Assembly (NCBI GenBank): GCA_964649195.1
Contig: CAZYPK010000119.1
Span: 1 to 17,099 of the forward strand
DNA length: 17,099 nucleotides
Source of the DNA: JTS-RE9 sp964649195
Lineage (GTDB): Bacteria > Planctomycetota > Phycisphaerae > Phycisphaerales > Phycisphaeraceae
Direction of reading: 5' to 3'
A program made the translations under genes and the position numbers. The notes beneath the pieces are model-generated. The model was not told where the DNA came from. It saw only the letters and a list, made by a program, of their open reading frames with translations, and made no database searches. How positions within the stretch are numbered: the first letter of the stretch is position 1; every line of letters starts with the position of its first letter. Of the stretch, positions 1 through 5,959 are shown piece by piece.

Positions 1-46
1 GACTCGTTGAGTCGCGGCTCGCCAGCCGCGACGTAACACGTCGCGG
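1..46. repeat. Hairpin repeat, left copy (truncated by window edge)
   Basis: The first 21 bases recur exactly at 176-196. Directly after them, 26-46 forms a perfect hairpin, CCGCGACGT / aac / ACGTCGCGG. This closely resembles the hairpin at 172-192 but has different apical pairs. It lies downstream of the minus-strand lexA cluster, so it could act at the 3' end of that transcript; there is no T-tract to make it a classical terminator. Confidence 0.7.
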
Positions 47-171
47 AGATCACCGGCCTGAAGGAGCGTTCATACACACCCTGCGTCACAAGCCTCGAAC
101 ACCTCCGCGCGGCACGGGGGCTTTCACCCGACATCCTTTGCGAAAATAACCATTCTTCTTTCCGTTCATCT

Positions 172-196
172 CCGCGACTCGTTGAGTCGCGGCTCG
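172..196. repeat. Hairpin repeat, right copy
   Basis: A perfect hairpin, CCGCGACTC / gtt / GAGTCGCGG (172-192), with bases 176-196 identical to 1-21. The remainder of 1-265 (about 47-171 and 197-265) shows no convincing gene or RNA. The repeat is probably a dispersed intergenic palindrome; copy number elsewhere in the genome cannot be seen from this window. Confidence 0.7.
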
Positions 197-265
197 GGGG
201 CCTTGGTGGTTACGCCATCGGAAATGGAATTGTTCGAGGTTGCAAAACCTGCACGGGCGGCGTGC

Positions 266-748
266 TCAATCCGTCGCCCCTTCCGCATCCTCGTTCATCA
301 TGTGAAACTCGAACGCGTAGTCCGAATCGCGGAATTCGTAGTCCACCGTCTTCGAATAGCAGGTCATGTCAAACACCGGCGGGAAAAACACATCCCACAA
401 CAGATACGGGCTGATGCAGACCAGCGTCACCAGAAAAGCCAGCCACTTCTTGAGCGGCCCTTGATAGGAACCCATGATCTGAAACGCAACGGCGACGCCG
501 GCGAACGCGATGAGCCCTGTCAACAGCACTTTCAACACGCGTTTGACCTGAAGTCGCCGGCCACAGGATCGGCAGGCGGGCACGCGAGCCGAGAACAACG
601 TGCCGAACGACCAGAACATGAGCGTCCACCAACCGATGGAGAGCGTGAAGAGGCGGACGACATGGCCCGGCTTCTCCGCACCGCAGCAGACGCAACGATC
701 AGGCCATCGGGCGAGGTGGTCCCGCCGCAGGTTGATATCGTAGGACAT
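266..748 (-). CDS. Small membrane protein with two Cys pairs, downstream of lexA
   Basis: A 160-residue protein I cannot name. From the ATG at 748 the N-terminal part carries C19-x-C21-C22 and C59-x-x-C62, so C19/C22 and C59/C62 look like a split zinc-ribbon (CxxC...CxxC). Two hydrophobic stretches follow, at about residues 71-92 and 102-120, then a polar acidic tail. A short Trp-rich hydrophobic patch (about 38-52) lies between the Cys pairs. This suggests a membrane-anchored zinc-ribbon protein with a soluble N-terminus. An in-frame TTG at 754 is possible but ATG 748 is the simpler start. It begins 23 nt after the lexA stop on the same strand, so co-transcription with lexA, and perhaps SOS control, is plausible. 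That function is inferred from position only. Confidence 0.65.
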   Translation of the reverse strand: MSYDINLRRDHLARWPDRCVCCGAEKPGHVVRLFTLSIGWWTLMFWSFGTLFSARVPACRSCGRRLQVKRVLKVLLTGLIAFAGVAVAFQIMGSYQGPLKKWLAFLVTLVCISPYLLWDVFFPPVFDMTCYSKTVDYEFRDSDYAFEFHMMNEDAEGATD

Positions 749-771
749 CGCCAAGGTTCATCTCCGCCGAA

Positions 772-1395
772 TCAATACTCCCGCACCACCCCCACCACCA
801 CGCCCTGAATGGTGCATTCATCCACATAGATCGGCTCATACTTCGCATTGGCCGGCTGGAGACGGATGCGGTTGCGTTCCTTGTAGAACTTCTTGAGCGT
901 CGCCTCCTCGTTGTCGATCAGGGCCACGACCGTTTCGCCGTTGCGGGCGGCGGTCCGCTTTTCGCAGATCACGTAGTCGCCTTCGCGGATCTGCTCATCG
1001 ATCATCGAATCACCCTTGACGCGGAGGACGAAAATATCCCCCGCCGACTTGGAGCGGCGGTTGCCGACGGTGAAAAGCTCCTCCAGGTCGAGAAACTCGC
1101 GGGTCTCCACCGCATCAATCGGCCTGCCCGCGGCGATGGTCCCCACCAGCGGCAGACGGGTGTTGCGCTGCTCATCAGGCATCTCGATGTCGGGATTAAC
1201 CGTTAAAGAGCGAGCCTTGTTGGGATCGCGCAAGAGCGCCCCCTTTTTGATGAGCGCCTCGACGTGCTCGAAGACGGTCACCTTGCTGACGTCCAGCTCG
1301 TCGGCCAGCTCCTGCATGGTCGGCGAGTAGCCCCGTGCCAGACGCAGGTCGCGGATGCGGGTGAGGATGTGCAACTGTTTGGGGGTGAGATTCAT
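772..1395 (-). CDS. lexA: LexA repressor (SOS regulator, self-cleaving peptidase S24)
   Basis: A full-length 207-residue LexA. The N-terminal winged HTH spans about residues 1-65, with SPTMQELADELDVSKVTVFE as the HTH. The autocleavage bond is A89-G90 in GTIAAGRP. The catalytic Ser-Lys dyad is S130 (GDSM) and K168 (ATLKKF), spaced as in E. coli LexA. By family knowledge it represses DNA-repair genes and cleaves itself when RecA filaments form on damaged DNA. No strong SD precedes the ATG (only GGAAAA). The upstream reading frame runs across this start, so lexA may be translationally coupled to it, or it may have its own promoter in 1396-1460. The recognition helix differs from those of E. coli and Bacillus, so the operator sequence cannot be assumed. 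Confidence 0.97.
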   Translation of the reverse strand: MNLTPKQLHILTRIRDLRLARGYSPTMQELADELDVSKVTVFEHVEALIKKGALLRDPNKARSLTVNPDIEMPDEQRNTRLPLVGTIAAGRPIDAVETREFLDLEELFTVGNRRSKSAGDIFVLRVKGDSMIDEQIREGDYVICEKRTAARNGETVVALIDNEEATLKKFYKERNRIRLQPANAKYEPIYVDECTIQGVVVGVVREY

Positions 1396-2155
1396 GGTCG
1401 TTTTCCAATGCGGTTGACGGGGTGTTAGGGGTGGTGGTCAAAAGTTCCGGTTCATCACGCCAGTCGGCGGCGGGCGCGGTAACGGGAGCCGCCGGCGCCG
1501 GCACGCTGGCGAGAATGCGAGGCCAGGCGGCGGCAGCGGTGCGGTAGGCGATCGGGGATACTCCGGGGGATGGGCCTCCGGGGGATGTTCCGGGCTGTTC
1601 GGTGGCCGCGAGCAGTGGAATCGACCGCGAGGCCAGGTTCACTGCCTCCGTGCCTTCGCGCCTTCGTGCCTCCGTGCCTCCGAGCAGTGGAATCGGCCGC
1701 ACCAGCCTTCGCGGTGCGATGCGTGCCCCCTGTTGCCCGCTCCCGGCAACCTGGGCGGGCGTGTAAAGCGGAATGGCGATCAGCGTGCGCTGCTGAGCCG
1801 CCAGCCAGGCCTCGGCTGCCGCGGCCGCCGTCTCCGCTGACATCCGCAGCCCCGCCCCCGCTCCCGCTCCCGTCGCGGCACCCCCCTTGCCATACGTCCC
1901 CGAAACCACCGGCTGCGAGGGTTCGTAGGCATCGCCATCGACGGTCACCTGCCCCGCGTCCGAATAATCCTCCGAATCCCCCGATGGCCTGCGCCGCCTG
2001 CCCCACGGGCTGTAGCCGGCGTAGCTGCCATCCGTCTCGGTATCGGGCTGCTGGCCGAAGGTGGTTCCCACCTGTTTGGCCAGGGAGATGCCCTTGACGA
2101 AATAGCGGGCGGTGTAGTCGCCACCAGGTCCGAGTGTGATCAGCGGGTTTGTCAT
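1196..2155 (-). CDS. Unrecognised Ala/Gly/Pro-rich protein, frame overlaps lexA by 200 nt
   Basis: A 319-residue frame with no family I recognise. The start at 2155 is chosen because AAGGGAGG sits about 10 nt upstream. The N-terminal part (about 1-90) has ordinary composition (MTNPLITLGPGGDYTARYF). An Ala/Gly-rich stretch follows (about 95-125), and then two similar IPLL segments about 24 residues apart that flank a simple-sequence insert. The C-terminal third is Ala/Pro-rich and finally reads lexA out of frame. No signal peptide or membrane segment is evident. The overlap means either an unusually long nested 3' end or an indel or assembly error with the true stop near 1440. The region 1460-2155 is probably coding; the annotated C-terminus is uncertain. 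Confidence 0.5.
   Translation of the reverse strand: MTNPLITLGPGGDYTARYFVKGISLAKQVGTTFGQQPDTETDGSYAGYSPWGRRRRPSGDSEDYSDAGQVTVDGDAYEPSQPVVSGTYGKGGAATGAGAGAGLRMSAETAAAAAEAWLAAQQRTLIAIPLYTPAQVAGSGQQGARIAPRRLVRPIPLLGGTEARRREGTEAVNLASRSIPLLAATEQPGTSPGGPSPGVSPIAYRTAAAAWPRILASVPAPAAPVTAPAADWRDEPELLTTTPNTPSTALENDHESHPQTVAHPHPHPRPASGTGLLADHAGAGRRAGRQQGDRLRARRGAHQKGGALARSQQGSLFNG
1643..1682. repeat. 8-bp tandem repeat, five units, inside a coding frame
   Basis: Five consecutive octamers: TGCCTCCG, TGCCTTCG, CGCCTTCG, TGCCTCCG, TGCCTCCG. Flanking it, GAGCAGTGGAATCG occurs at 1610 and again at 1682, exactly 72 bp (24 codons) apart. The surrounding minus-strand frame is therefore preserved, and its protein shows two related IPLL segments. 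It looks like a simple repeat captured together with a short in-frame duplication. Confidence 0.75.
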
Positions 2156-2290
2156 GGCAGGGTGGCCTCCCTTGGATGGCCCAGCCGGCGCCACCACCAG
2201 ATGTGGTGGCGACCCAAGCCGGTACCCGTTGTCCTTCGACGTTCGCCATGAGAACCCTTGAAACTTTCCGAAACAATCTGTTCGGTATAA
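2156..2290 (-). promoter_or_regulatory. 5' leader and possible promoter of the lexA-side cluster
   Basis: On the minus strand the leader contains a perfect 9-bp hairpin, CGCCACCAC / 5 nt / GTGGTGGCG (2189-2211), about 17 nt upstream of the AAGGGAGG ribosome site. A weak -10-like TTATAC lies at 2285-2290. Immediately after it is a dyad, CCGAA-N8-TTCGG (2268-2285), and further in is GTTC-N7-GAAC (2241-2255). Either dyad could be a repressor operator for a lexA-containing transcript. The hairpin is clear; the promoter and operator calls are weak. Confidence 0.3.
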
Positions 2291-2473
2291 GTTAACCTAA
2301 AATCGCCCATACTGCAAGGGCTTTTTTCAACATGTGGAAAAGTCGTGAGTTACGGGCATGGCCGGCGTGGCGGGACGATCGAAACGGGATTTGGGGACGG
2401 TAAACCGGATTCACGTTATGGGAACCAGACAACAGCGCGTTGAAGAGGACAGAGGACAGGAGACAGGATATTC

Positions 2474-2537
2474 GCAGCCGCAGCATCCTCGCTGCGCGTC
2501 TGAAGATTCATAGCCGCAGCGTCCTCGCTGCGCGTTT
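2474..2537. repeat. Palindromic repeat family B, two direct copies
   Basis: Copy 1 (2474-2502) and copy 2 (2506-2537) share AGCCGCAGC, an A/G difference, then TCCTCGCTGCGCGT and a T/C-differing end. The second copy includes the leading ATTCAT. Related copies lie at 2608-2640 (opposite orientation) and 3327-3362. Each contains a GCAGC/GCTGC dyad. Confidence 0.7.
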
Positions 2538-2607
2538 GTGAGGCAGGAAAGGCAATTGGTTATTATTTATTTGTTGTTGCTTATTTCTTATTTGAAGGGA
2601 CGATGGG

Positions 2608-2640
2608 CAGACGCGCAGCGAGGATGCTGCGGCTATGAAT
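2608..2640. repeat. Palindromic repeat family B, inverted copy
   Basis: The reverse complement of the copy at 2506-2537 over about 32 bp with very few differences. The two copies could fold into one long hairpin around an AT-rich loop of roughly 70 bp. Confidence 0.7.
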
Positions 2641-2663
2641 CTCCCGTCCCCTTCAACCGGCCG

Positions 2664-3266
2664 CTACCGTCCGATCTTTTCGATGAGTTGCTCCACCGCC
2701 TTTTGCCAGAGCAGGGTCGTGTCGGGCCATTCGTATTGCAGGGTGTCGGCCAGGGCGATGGTGTCGCGGGCCTGGAGCAGGCTGCGCAGCGAGCCCAGTT
2801 GCCCGATGAGGCCGGCGGTCAGTTCGCTGAAGGTTTTTCCCTCGATCATCAGGTCTTCCAGCGTGATTTCCATGATCTGGGCCGACTCGCGCACCGCCCG
2901 CTCGGTCTGCTGCCAGACGGTCATCGCCTCGCCGATGCGTTCGTAGGCGCCGGCCTCATCGTCGCGCTGAAGGCAGTCGGCGGCCTCGGTCTGCGATTGG
3001 CCGGCCACCTCCAACATGCGGTGAATCTCGCCGAGGGTATCGACGACCAGCTCGCGCGGGTTGGCGGTGACCAGGTTGAGCGTGGCGTCGCCCACCGGTT
3101 CGTTCTGCCGGTCGAACAGGTCATCGCCGATCAGCGGGGCGCCATCGAGCAGCACCTCGACAATGATGCGGCCATCGGCCTCGAGTTGCTTCTGCGCCGC
3201 AAGCAACACATCACCCAGCGGGCCGGGGTCGATCGCCACGGGAAGATCATCGATGTGAACAGGCAT
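2664..3266 (-). CDS. Conserved-looking hypothetical protein, helical
   Basis: A 200-residue acidic, soluble protein that I do not recognise. Residues about 1-50 alternate hydrophobic residues in a beta-like way (MPVHIDDLPVAID, GRIIVEVLLDGAPL). The remainder (about 70-200) is predicted from composition to be amphipathic helix, ending VEQLIEKIGR. There is no signal peptide, membrane segment or obvious catalytic motif. On the minus strand TATCAT lies 6 nt before the ATG and there is no SD sequence, so translation may be leaderless, although no good -35 box is visible. It is bounded by repeat elements at both ends, and no neighbour suggests a function. Codon structure and the clean start make it likely real. 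Confidence 0.75.
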   Translation of the reverse strand: MPVHIDDLPVAIDPGPLGDVLLAAQKQLEADGRIIVEVLLDGAPLIGDDLFDRQNEPVGDATLNLVTANPRELVVDTLGEIHRMLEVAGQSQTEAADCLQRDDEAGAYERIGEAMTVWQQTERAVRESAQIMEITLEDLMIEGKTFSELTAGLIGQLGSLRSLLQARDTIALADTLQYEWPDTTLLWQKAVEQLIEKIGR

Positions 3267-3326
3267 GAACGAATGATACCGGAAGGCCGGGCTTTGCGCT
3301 CATGATCGCGGGGGAGGGGACAGGGG

Positions 3327-3362
3327 ATTCACAGCCGCAGCGAGGACGCTGCGGCTATGAAT
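3327..3362. repeat. Palindromic repeat family B, symmetric copy
   Basis: A near-perfect palindrome: AGCCGCAGC / gaggac / GCTGCGGCT, extended outward by ATTCA...TGAAT with one mismatch. It looks like two left halves of the family B repeat joined head to head. It lies between the start of the gene at 3266 and the tRNA terminator. Confidence 0.75.
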
Positions 3363-3381
3363 TGGGGGTGAACCAGACATG

Positions 3382-3408
3382 AAAAAACCCCTGCCCATGC
3401 GGGGGTTT
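3382..3408 (-). terminator. Intrinsic terminator of the tRNA-Ile gene
   Basis: On the minus strand AAACCCC...GGGGTTT forms the stem and is followed by a run of six T. It begins about 16 nt after the tRNA 3' end, as expected for a rho-independent terminator. Confidence 0.8.
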
Positions 3409-3423
3409 CCGGGGGGTGTCAAA

Positions 3424-3496
3424 TGGGCCTGGCGTGACTCGAACACGCGACCTCACCGTTATCAGCGGTGTGCTCTACCAACTGAGCTACAAGCCC
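3424..3496 (-). tRNA. tRNA-Ile (anticodon GAU)
   Basis: A 73-nt cloverleaf. The acceptor GGGCTTG pairs with CAGGCCC (one G-U). The D arm is GCTC/GAGC, the anticodon stem CACCG/CGGTG carries loop CTGATAA with anticodon GAT, and the T arm is GCGTG-TTCGAGT-CACGC, with discriminator A. The CCA end is not encoded. It decodes AUC/AUU. It stands alone rather than in an rRNA spacer, where tRNA-Ile(GAU) is often found, and has its own promoter and terminator. Confidence 0.97.
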
Positions 3497-3535
3497 CAGG
3501 CGAACCGATGGCGACCGATTCGGGACGGACGGGTA

Positions 3536-3564
3536 AGAGTAGAAAAGGAAAGCGAAAAGGTCAA
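3536..3564 (-). promoter_or_regulatory. Promoter of tRNA-Ile
   Basis: On the minus strand a -35 TTGACC (3559-3564), a 17-bp spacer and a -10 TACTCT (3536-3541) match the sigma-70 pattern. The -10 box ends about 39 nt before the mature tRNA 5' end, leaving a short leader for processing. Confidence 0.6.
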
Positions 3565-3731
3565 ATCGCTGTGTGATTATCGCAGGCGTGACCCTGCACC
3601 AACATCACAATCGTCACGACCATCCGCGCTTGACCGCTTTTGTCGGTTATCATGATCTCTTCCCTGGCTCGCGGCCTGCGGGAATCCGTTGATTGTGGCG
3701 TGAGGCAGGCGGACGCTCCGCCAGCGCTATC

Positions 3732-3840
3732 AGCCCGTTGAGGTCAGAGGTCAGGAGCAGCGGCAGGAGCAGGTGCAGGTGCAGCAGCAGCAGTGTGTTT
3801 GCCTTTGGCTGATAGCTGAAGGCTGATAGCTGATAGCTAT
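3732..3840. repeat. Partial MITE-like end plus simple repeats
   Basis: The left end AGCCCGTTGAGGTCAGAGG (3732-3750) matches the termini of the MITE-like family. It is followed by a CAG/GGAGCAG-rich simple stretch (3751-3793) and tandem GCTGATAGCT units (3808-3840). No matching right end is visible, so this is a half or decayed element. Confidence 0.5.
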
Positions 3841-3886
3841 TAGGACCGGGGAACCGGGGGAGGCAGTCATTTCCACTGAAACAACC

Positions 3887-4750
3887 ATGTCGTGTTCCAC
3901 TTCTCTTGGTCTTGATGATGACGCATCCGAAGCGCCGGTCGCGCAGCGTGTCTCGCGGATCGATCTGGTGGCCATCGACATCGATGGCACGCTGCTCCGC
4001 TCGGACAAGCGGCTGTCGCACAAGGTGGCGGACGCGGTGCGTGCGGCGGCGATCAAGGGTGTGCATGTGATTCTCGCCACCGCCAGGCCGCCGCGCAGCG
4101 TGCGGGGGATTTACCGCCATCTCGGGCTGTTCACGCCGCAGATCAACTACAACGGCGCCTTGATCCACGATGAGCGGCGCGGCAGGGTGATTCATCATCA
4201 GCCGGTGGATGCGAAGCTGGGGGCGAAGGTCGTCGAGTATGCCCGCAAGGTCGATCCCGATGTGGTGGTGAGCATCGAGATTCTCGACAAGTGGTACACC
4301 GATCATGCGGACGAAACGCTGACCACCGAGACGGGCAGACATTTCAACCCCGACTTTGTCGGGCCGCTCGAATCGTTTCTGCACAAGCCCGCGACCAAGA
4401 TCATGTTTCTCGCCCCGCCGCAGCGGATGGGAAGGATTCACGCGGCGGTCCGCGCCAAGTTCGGCAGGAAGGTGTCGGTGATCGTCTGCGATTCCAACCT
4501 GATTCAGATCATCCATCCCCATGCCGACAAGCAGACGGCGCTGGAGCGCGTCGCCGCGGAACTGGGTGTGCCGCGCGAACGGGTGATGGCCATCGGCGAT
4601 GCGCCCAATGATGAACGGATGATCCGCTGGGCGGGCCTGGGCGTGGCGATGCGGAACGGCTGGCCGCAGGTGCATGAGGCGGCGGACCACATCGCGCCCG
4701 GCAACGATGAACACGGCGTGGCGGTGGCGCTGCGGCGGTTTGTGCTGTGA
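3887..4750 (+). CDS. HAD-superfamily phosphatase, Cof type (C2 cap)
   Basis: A 287-residue haloacid-dehalogenase-type hydrolase. Motif I is DIDGT (31-35, nucleophile D31 and acid/base D33), motif II is T65 in ILATARPP, motif III is K215 (HADKQTAL) and motif IV is GDAPND (237-242). The long segment between motifs II and III fits a C2B-type cap as in Cof/YidA-like sugar-phosphate or FMN phosphatases. The exact substrate cannot be read from sequence. About 24 N-terminal residues precede the core, rich in Ser, Thr and Asp. ATG 3887 has no close SD, but an in-frame ATT at 3869 is preceded by GGAGG with a 5-nt gap, so translation might begin 6 codons upstream. It appears to be a single-gene unit. 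Confidence 0.92.
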   Translation: MSCSTSLGLDDDASEAPVAQRVSRIDLVAIDIDGTLLRSDKRLSHKVADAVRAAAIKGVHVILATARPPRSVRGIYRHLGLFTPQINYNGALIHDERRGRVIHHQPVDAKLGAKVVEYARKVDPDVVVSIEILDKWYTDHADETLTTETGRHFNPDFVGPLESFLHKPATKIMFLAPPQRMGRIHAAVRAKFGRKVSVIVCDSNLIQIIHPHADKQTALERVAAELGVPRERVMAIGDAPNDERMIRWAGLGVAMRNGWPQVHEAADHIAPGNDEHGVAVALRRFVL

Positions 4751-4765
4751 AAAACCAACGGCAAG

Positions 4766-4794
4766 TTTTGATCGGTTGGAGCGATCGCTATAAT
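4766..4794 (+). promoter_or_regulatory. Promoter of the Panacea cassette, probably leaderless
   Basis: A perfect -10 TATAAT (4789-4794) lies 7 nt before the ATG at 4802. TTTTGA (4766-4771) is 17 bp upstream; TTGATC at 15 bp is an alternative -35. Transcription would begin at or next to the start codon. The palindrome GCGATCGC (4781-4788) occupies the spacer and could be an autoregulatory operator. Confidence 0.65.
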
Positions 4795-4801
4795 TCATCG
4801 C

Positions 4802-5374
4802 ATGGATCTTTCACTCTCAACAAAGCCGGACGCCGCAAAAGCGAAAACCATCGTTTGCGCATTGATTGCGCATGCCGGCGGTGTTTTTCGAGGCAAGACC
4901 CGGTTGAACAAGGCCTTTTGGTGGGCGCATGTCTATTACTACCGGCATCACAAAGGACTTTTGTCAAAGTATCCGATCGCCAGACTGCCTGAAGGCCCCG
5001 CCATTGATGATGCGGATGACCTGCTTTTTGCGCTCGAGCGGGAAGGCCGCATTCGACTGAAGGAAGAGCCGGTTGGCGATTACATTGAGACAATCATTGA
5101 ACTCGCTTCGGATCCGCCGATTCTCGACGAGGATGTTGATCTGGTGTTGGCCGCGGCATGCGAATGGGTCCGCGGGAAAACCGGAAAAACGGTGTCGCAG
5201 GAATCACACAAGCTCAGTCGCGGATGGAAGACGATGAGGAACGGGGACATCCTGGACATTTCAAGTGACGCCTTGAATGAGAATGAACTGGCTTCCATTG
5301 AAGAGGATGTGAAGAACATCCGGCACAGAGGCGAATGGGCAATGAACCTGCTTGACGGCGTATTTGCGGAGTGA
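4802..5374 (+). CDS. Panacea-domain (DUF4065/SocA-like) protein, probable antitoxin
   Basis: A 190-residue protein resembling the Panacea/DUF4065 fold. The first helix region, KTRLNKAFWWAHVYYYRHH (about 32-50), is followed by a LPEGP turn (62-66) and ADDLLFALEREGRI (71-84). A late SHKLSRGW motif (135-142) matches the usual SHxxxxxW region of the family. Panacea proteins are known antitoxins that neutralise unrelated toxins encoded beside them, and related SocA acts as a proteolysis adaptor. It starts at a leaderless-type promoter and is followed by a small gene with a 2-nt gap, or a 4-nt GTGA overlap if the alternative start is used. Assignment to the domain is by pattern recognition and should be confirmed by profile search. 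Confidence 0.72.
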   Translation: MDLSLSTKPDAAKAKTIVCALIAHAGGVFRGKTRLNKAFWWAHVYYYRHHKGLLSKYPIARLPEGPAIDDADDLLFALEREGRIRLKEEPVGDYIETIIELASDPPILDEDVDLVLAAACEWVRGKTGKTVSQESHKLSRGWKTMRNGDILDISSDALNENELASIEEDVKNIRHRGEWAMNLLDGVFAE

Positions 5375-5376
5375 TC

Positions 5377-5733
5377 ATGTCCGACTTGCTCGCAAAGTCT
5401 TTCGATCGACATTTGTCTGAAATTGCGGGCAACGACAATTCATTTCGCCGACGGATGCACGAGGCGGGTTGGAAGGATTTCATCGCAGACGCCCGGCCGG
5501 AAACGAATGATGCCGTTCAGATGGCTGTTGCGGCGCTTCTCCATCTTGGCACCGTCGATCAAATGTCCTGGTCAAACGAAGTGAAGTTGCTTCAAGCGGC
5601 ATTCGCGTTCGTCAAGAATTATCGAATGTCGTTCAATCCGTCACCTGCGCAACTCATCAGTCTTAAGGCATTGCTTTCAGAAACACCTGTATCCGAAAAG
5701 TCGCTGGTCGAATGGTTTGAATCCGCTCAATAA
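5377..5733 (+). CDS. Small unknown protein coupled to Panacea gene, candidate toxin
   Basis: A 118-residue soluble protein (SFDRHLSEIAGNDNSFRRRM near the N-terminus) that I do not recognise. It appears all-helical, with a central hydrophobic helix around AVQMAVAALLHLGTV (about 44-58) and another around LLQAAFAFVKNYRM (about 69-82). No toxin motif is visible: no PIN, RelE, MazF or Fic signature. ATG 5377 is chosen because GGAG (5368-5371) is spaced 5 nt before it. A GTG at 5371 would overlap the upstream stop and is also possible. Its tight coupling to a Panacea gene suggests it is the toxin of the pair, or a third class of partner. Function is inferred from position only. Confidence 0.7.
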   Translation: MSDLLAKSFDRHLSEIAGNDNSFRRRMHEAGWKDFIADARPETNDAVQMAVAALLHLGTVDQMSWSNEVKLLQAAFAFVKNYRMSFNPSPAQLISLKALLSETPVSEKSLVEWFESAQ

Positions 5734-5808
5734 TCCGCCGATCCGATCCGCGCCTGCATCCCGCTGGCAATCGCGCGGCGGTCGTGCGACAATCGTGGCG
5801 CCTCTATC

Positions 5809-5936
5809 AGCTCGTTGAAAAAGAGGTCAGCGGTCATCGGTCAGCGGTCGGAGGTCGGAGCGAAGCCGCAAGCGGCTGTGGGTTTTTCCCTGTTTCCTGT
5901 TCCCTGTTCCCTGTTCCCTGACCTCTTCAACGGGCT
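5809..5936. mobile_element. MITE-like hairpin element, complete copy
   Basis: The left end AGCTCGTTGAAAAAGAGGTC and right end GACCTCTTCAACGGGCT are imperfect inverted repeats. The interior is purine-rich on one side (GGTCGGAGGTC units) and pyrimidine-rich on the other (TTCCCTG units), so it folds back on itself. The apex core GGTCGGAGCGAAGCCGCAAG (from 5853) includes GCCG-caag-CGGC and is shared with the copies at 12100-12235 and 14492-14609. It ends 23 nt before the next gene, leaving only room for its ribosome site. Confidence 0.7.
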
Positions 5937-5959
5937 CCCCTATTTTCAGGAGTCCTCGC

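Larger units (their letters stand above)
2438..2660. mobile_element. MITE-like element, interrupted copy
   Basis: The left end, CGTTGAAGAGGACAGAGGAC (from 2438), and the right end, CGTCCCCTTCAACCGG (2645-2660), are inverted versions of the termini seen at 5809-5936, 12100-12235 and 14492-14609. The shared central core is missing. In its place are three copies of a different palindromic repeat and an AT-rich stretch (about 2555-2595). The right end lies 3 nt beyond the stop codon of the gene at 2664. The 2291-2437 stretch to its left shows no supportable gene. Confidence 0.5.
3497..3886. other. Non-coding gap between tRNA and HAD gene
   Basis: It contains the tRNA promoter, a small GGCGGA/TCCGCC hairpin at 3708-3722 and the repeat described at 3732-3840. 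No gene is supportable here. A strong SD-like GGGGGAGG lies at 3856-3863, 23 nt before the annotated ATG of the HAD gene. Confidence 0.6.

Noticed and set aside
2292..2486. Minus-strand 64-codon frame in the gap
   Set aside because: It overlaps repeat sequence, has no ribosome site and no plausible protein features.
3650..4798. Minus-strand frame of 382 codons opposite the HAD gene
   Set aside because: His/Arg/Pro-rich shadow; the HAD motifs on the other strand are complete.
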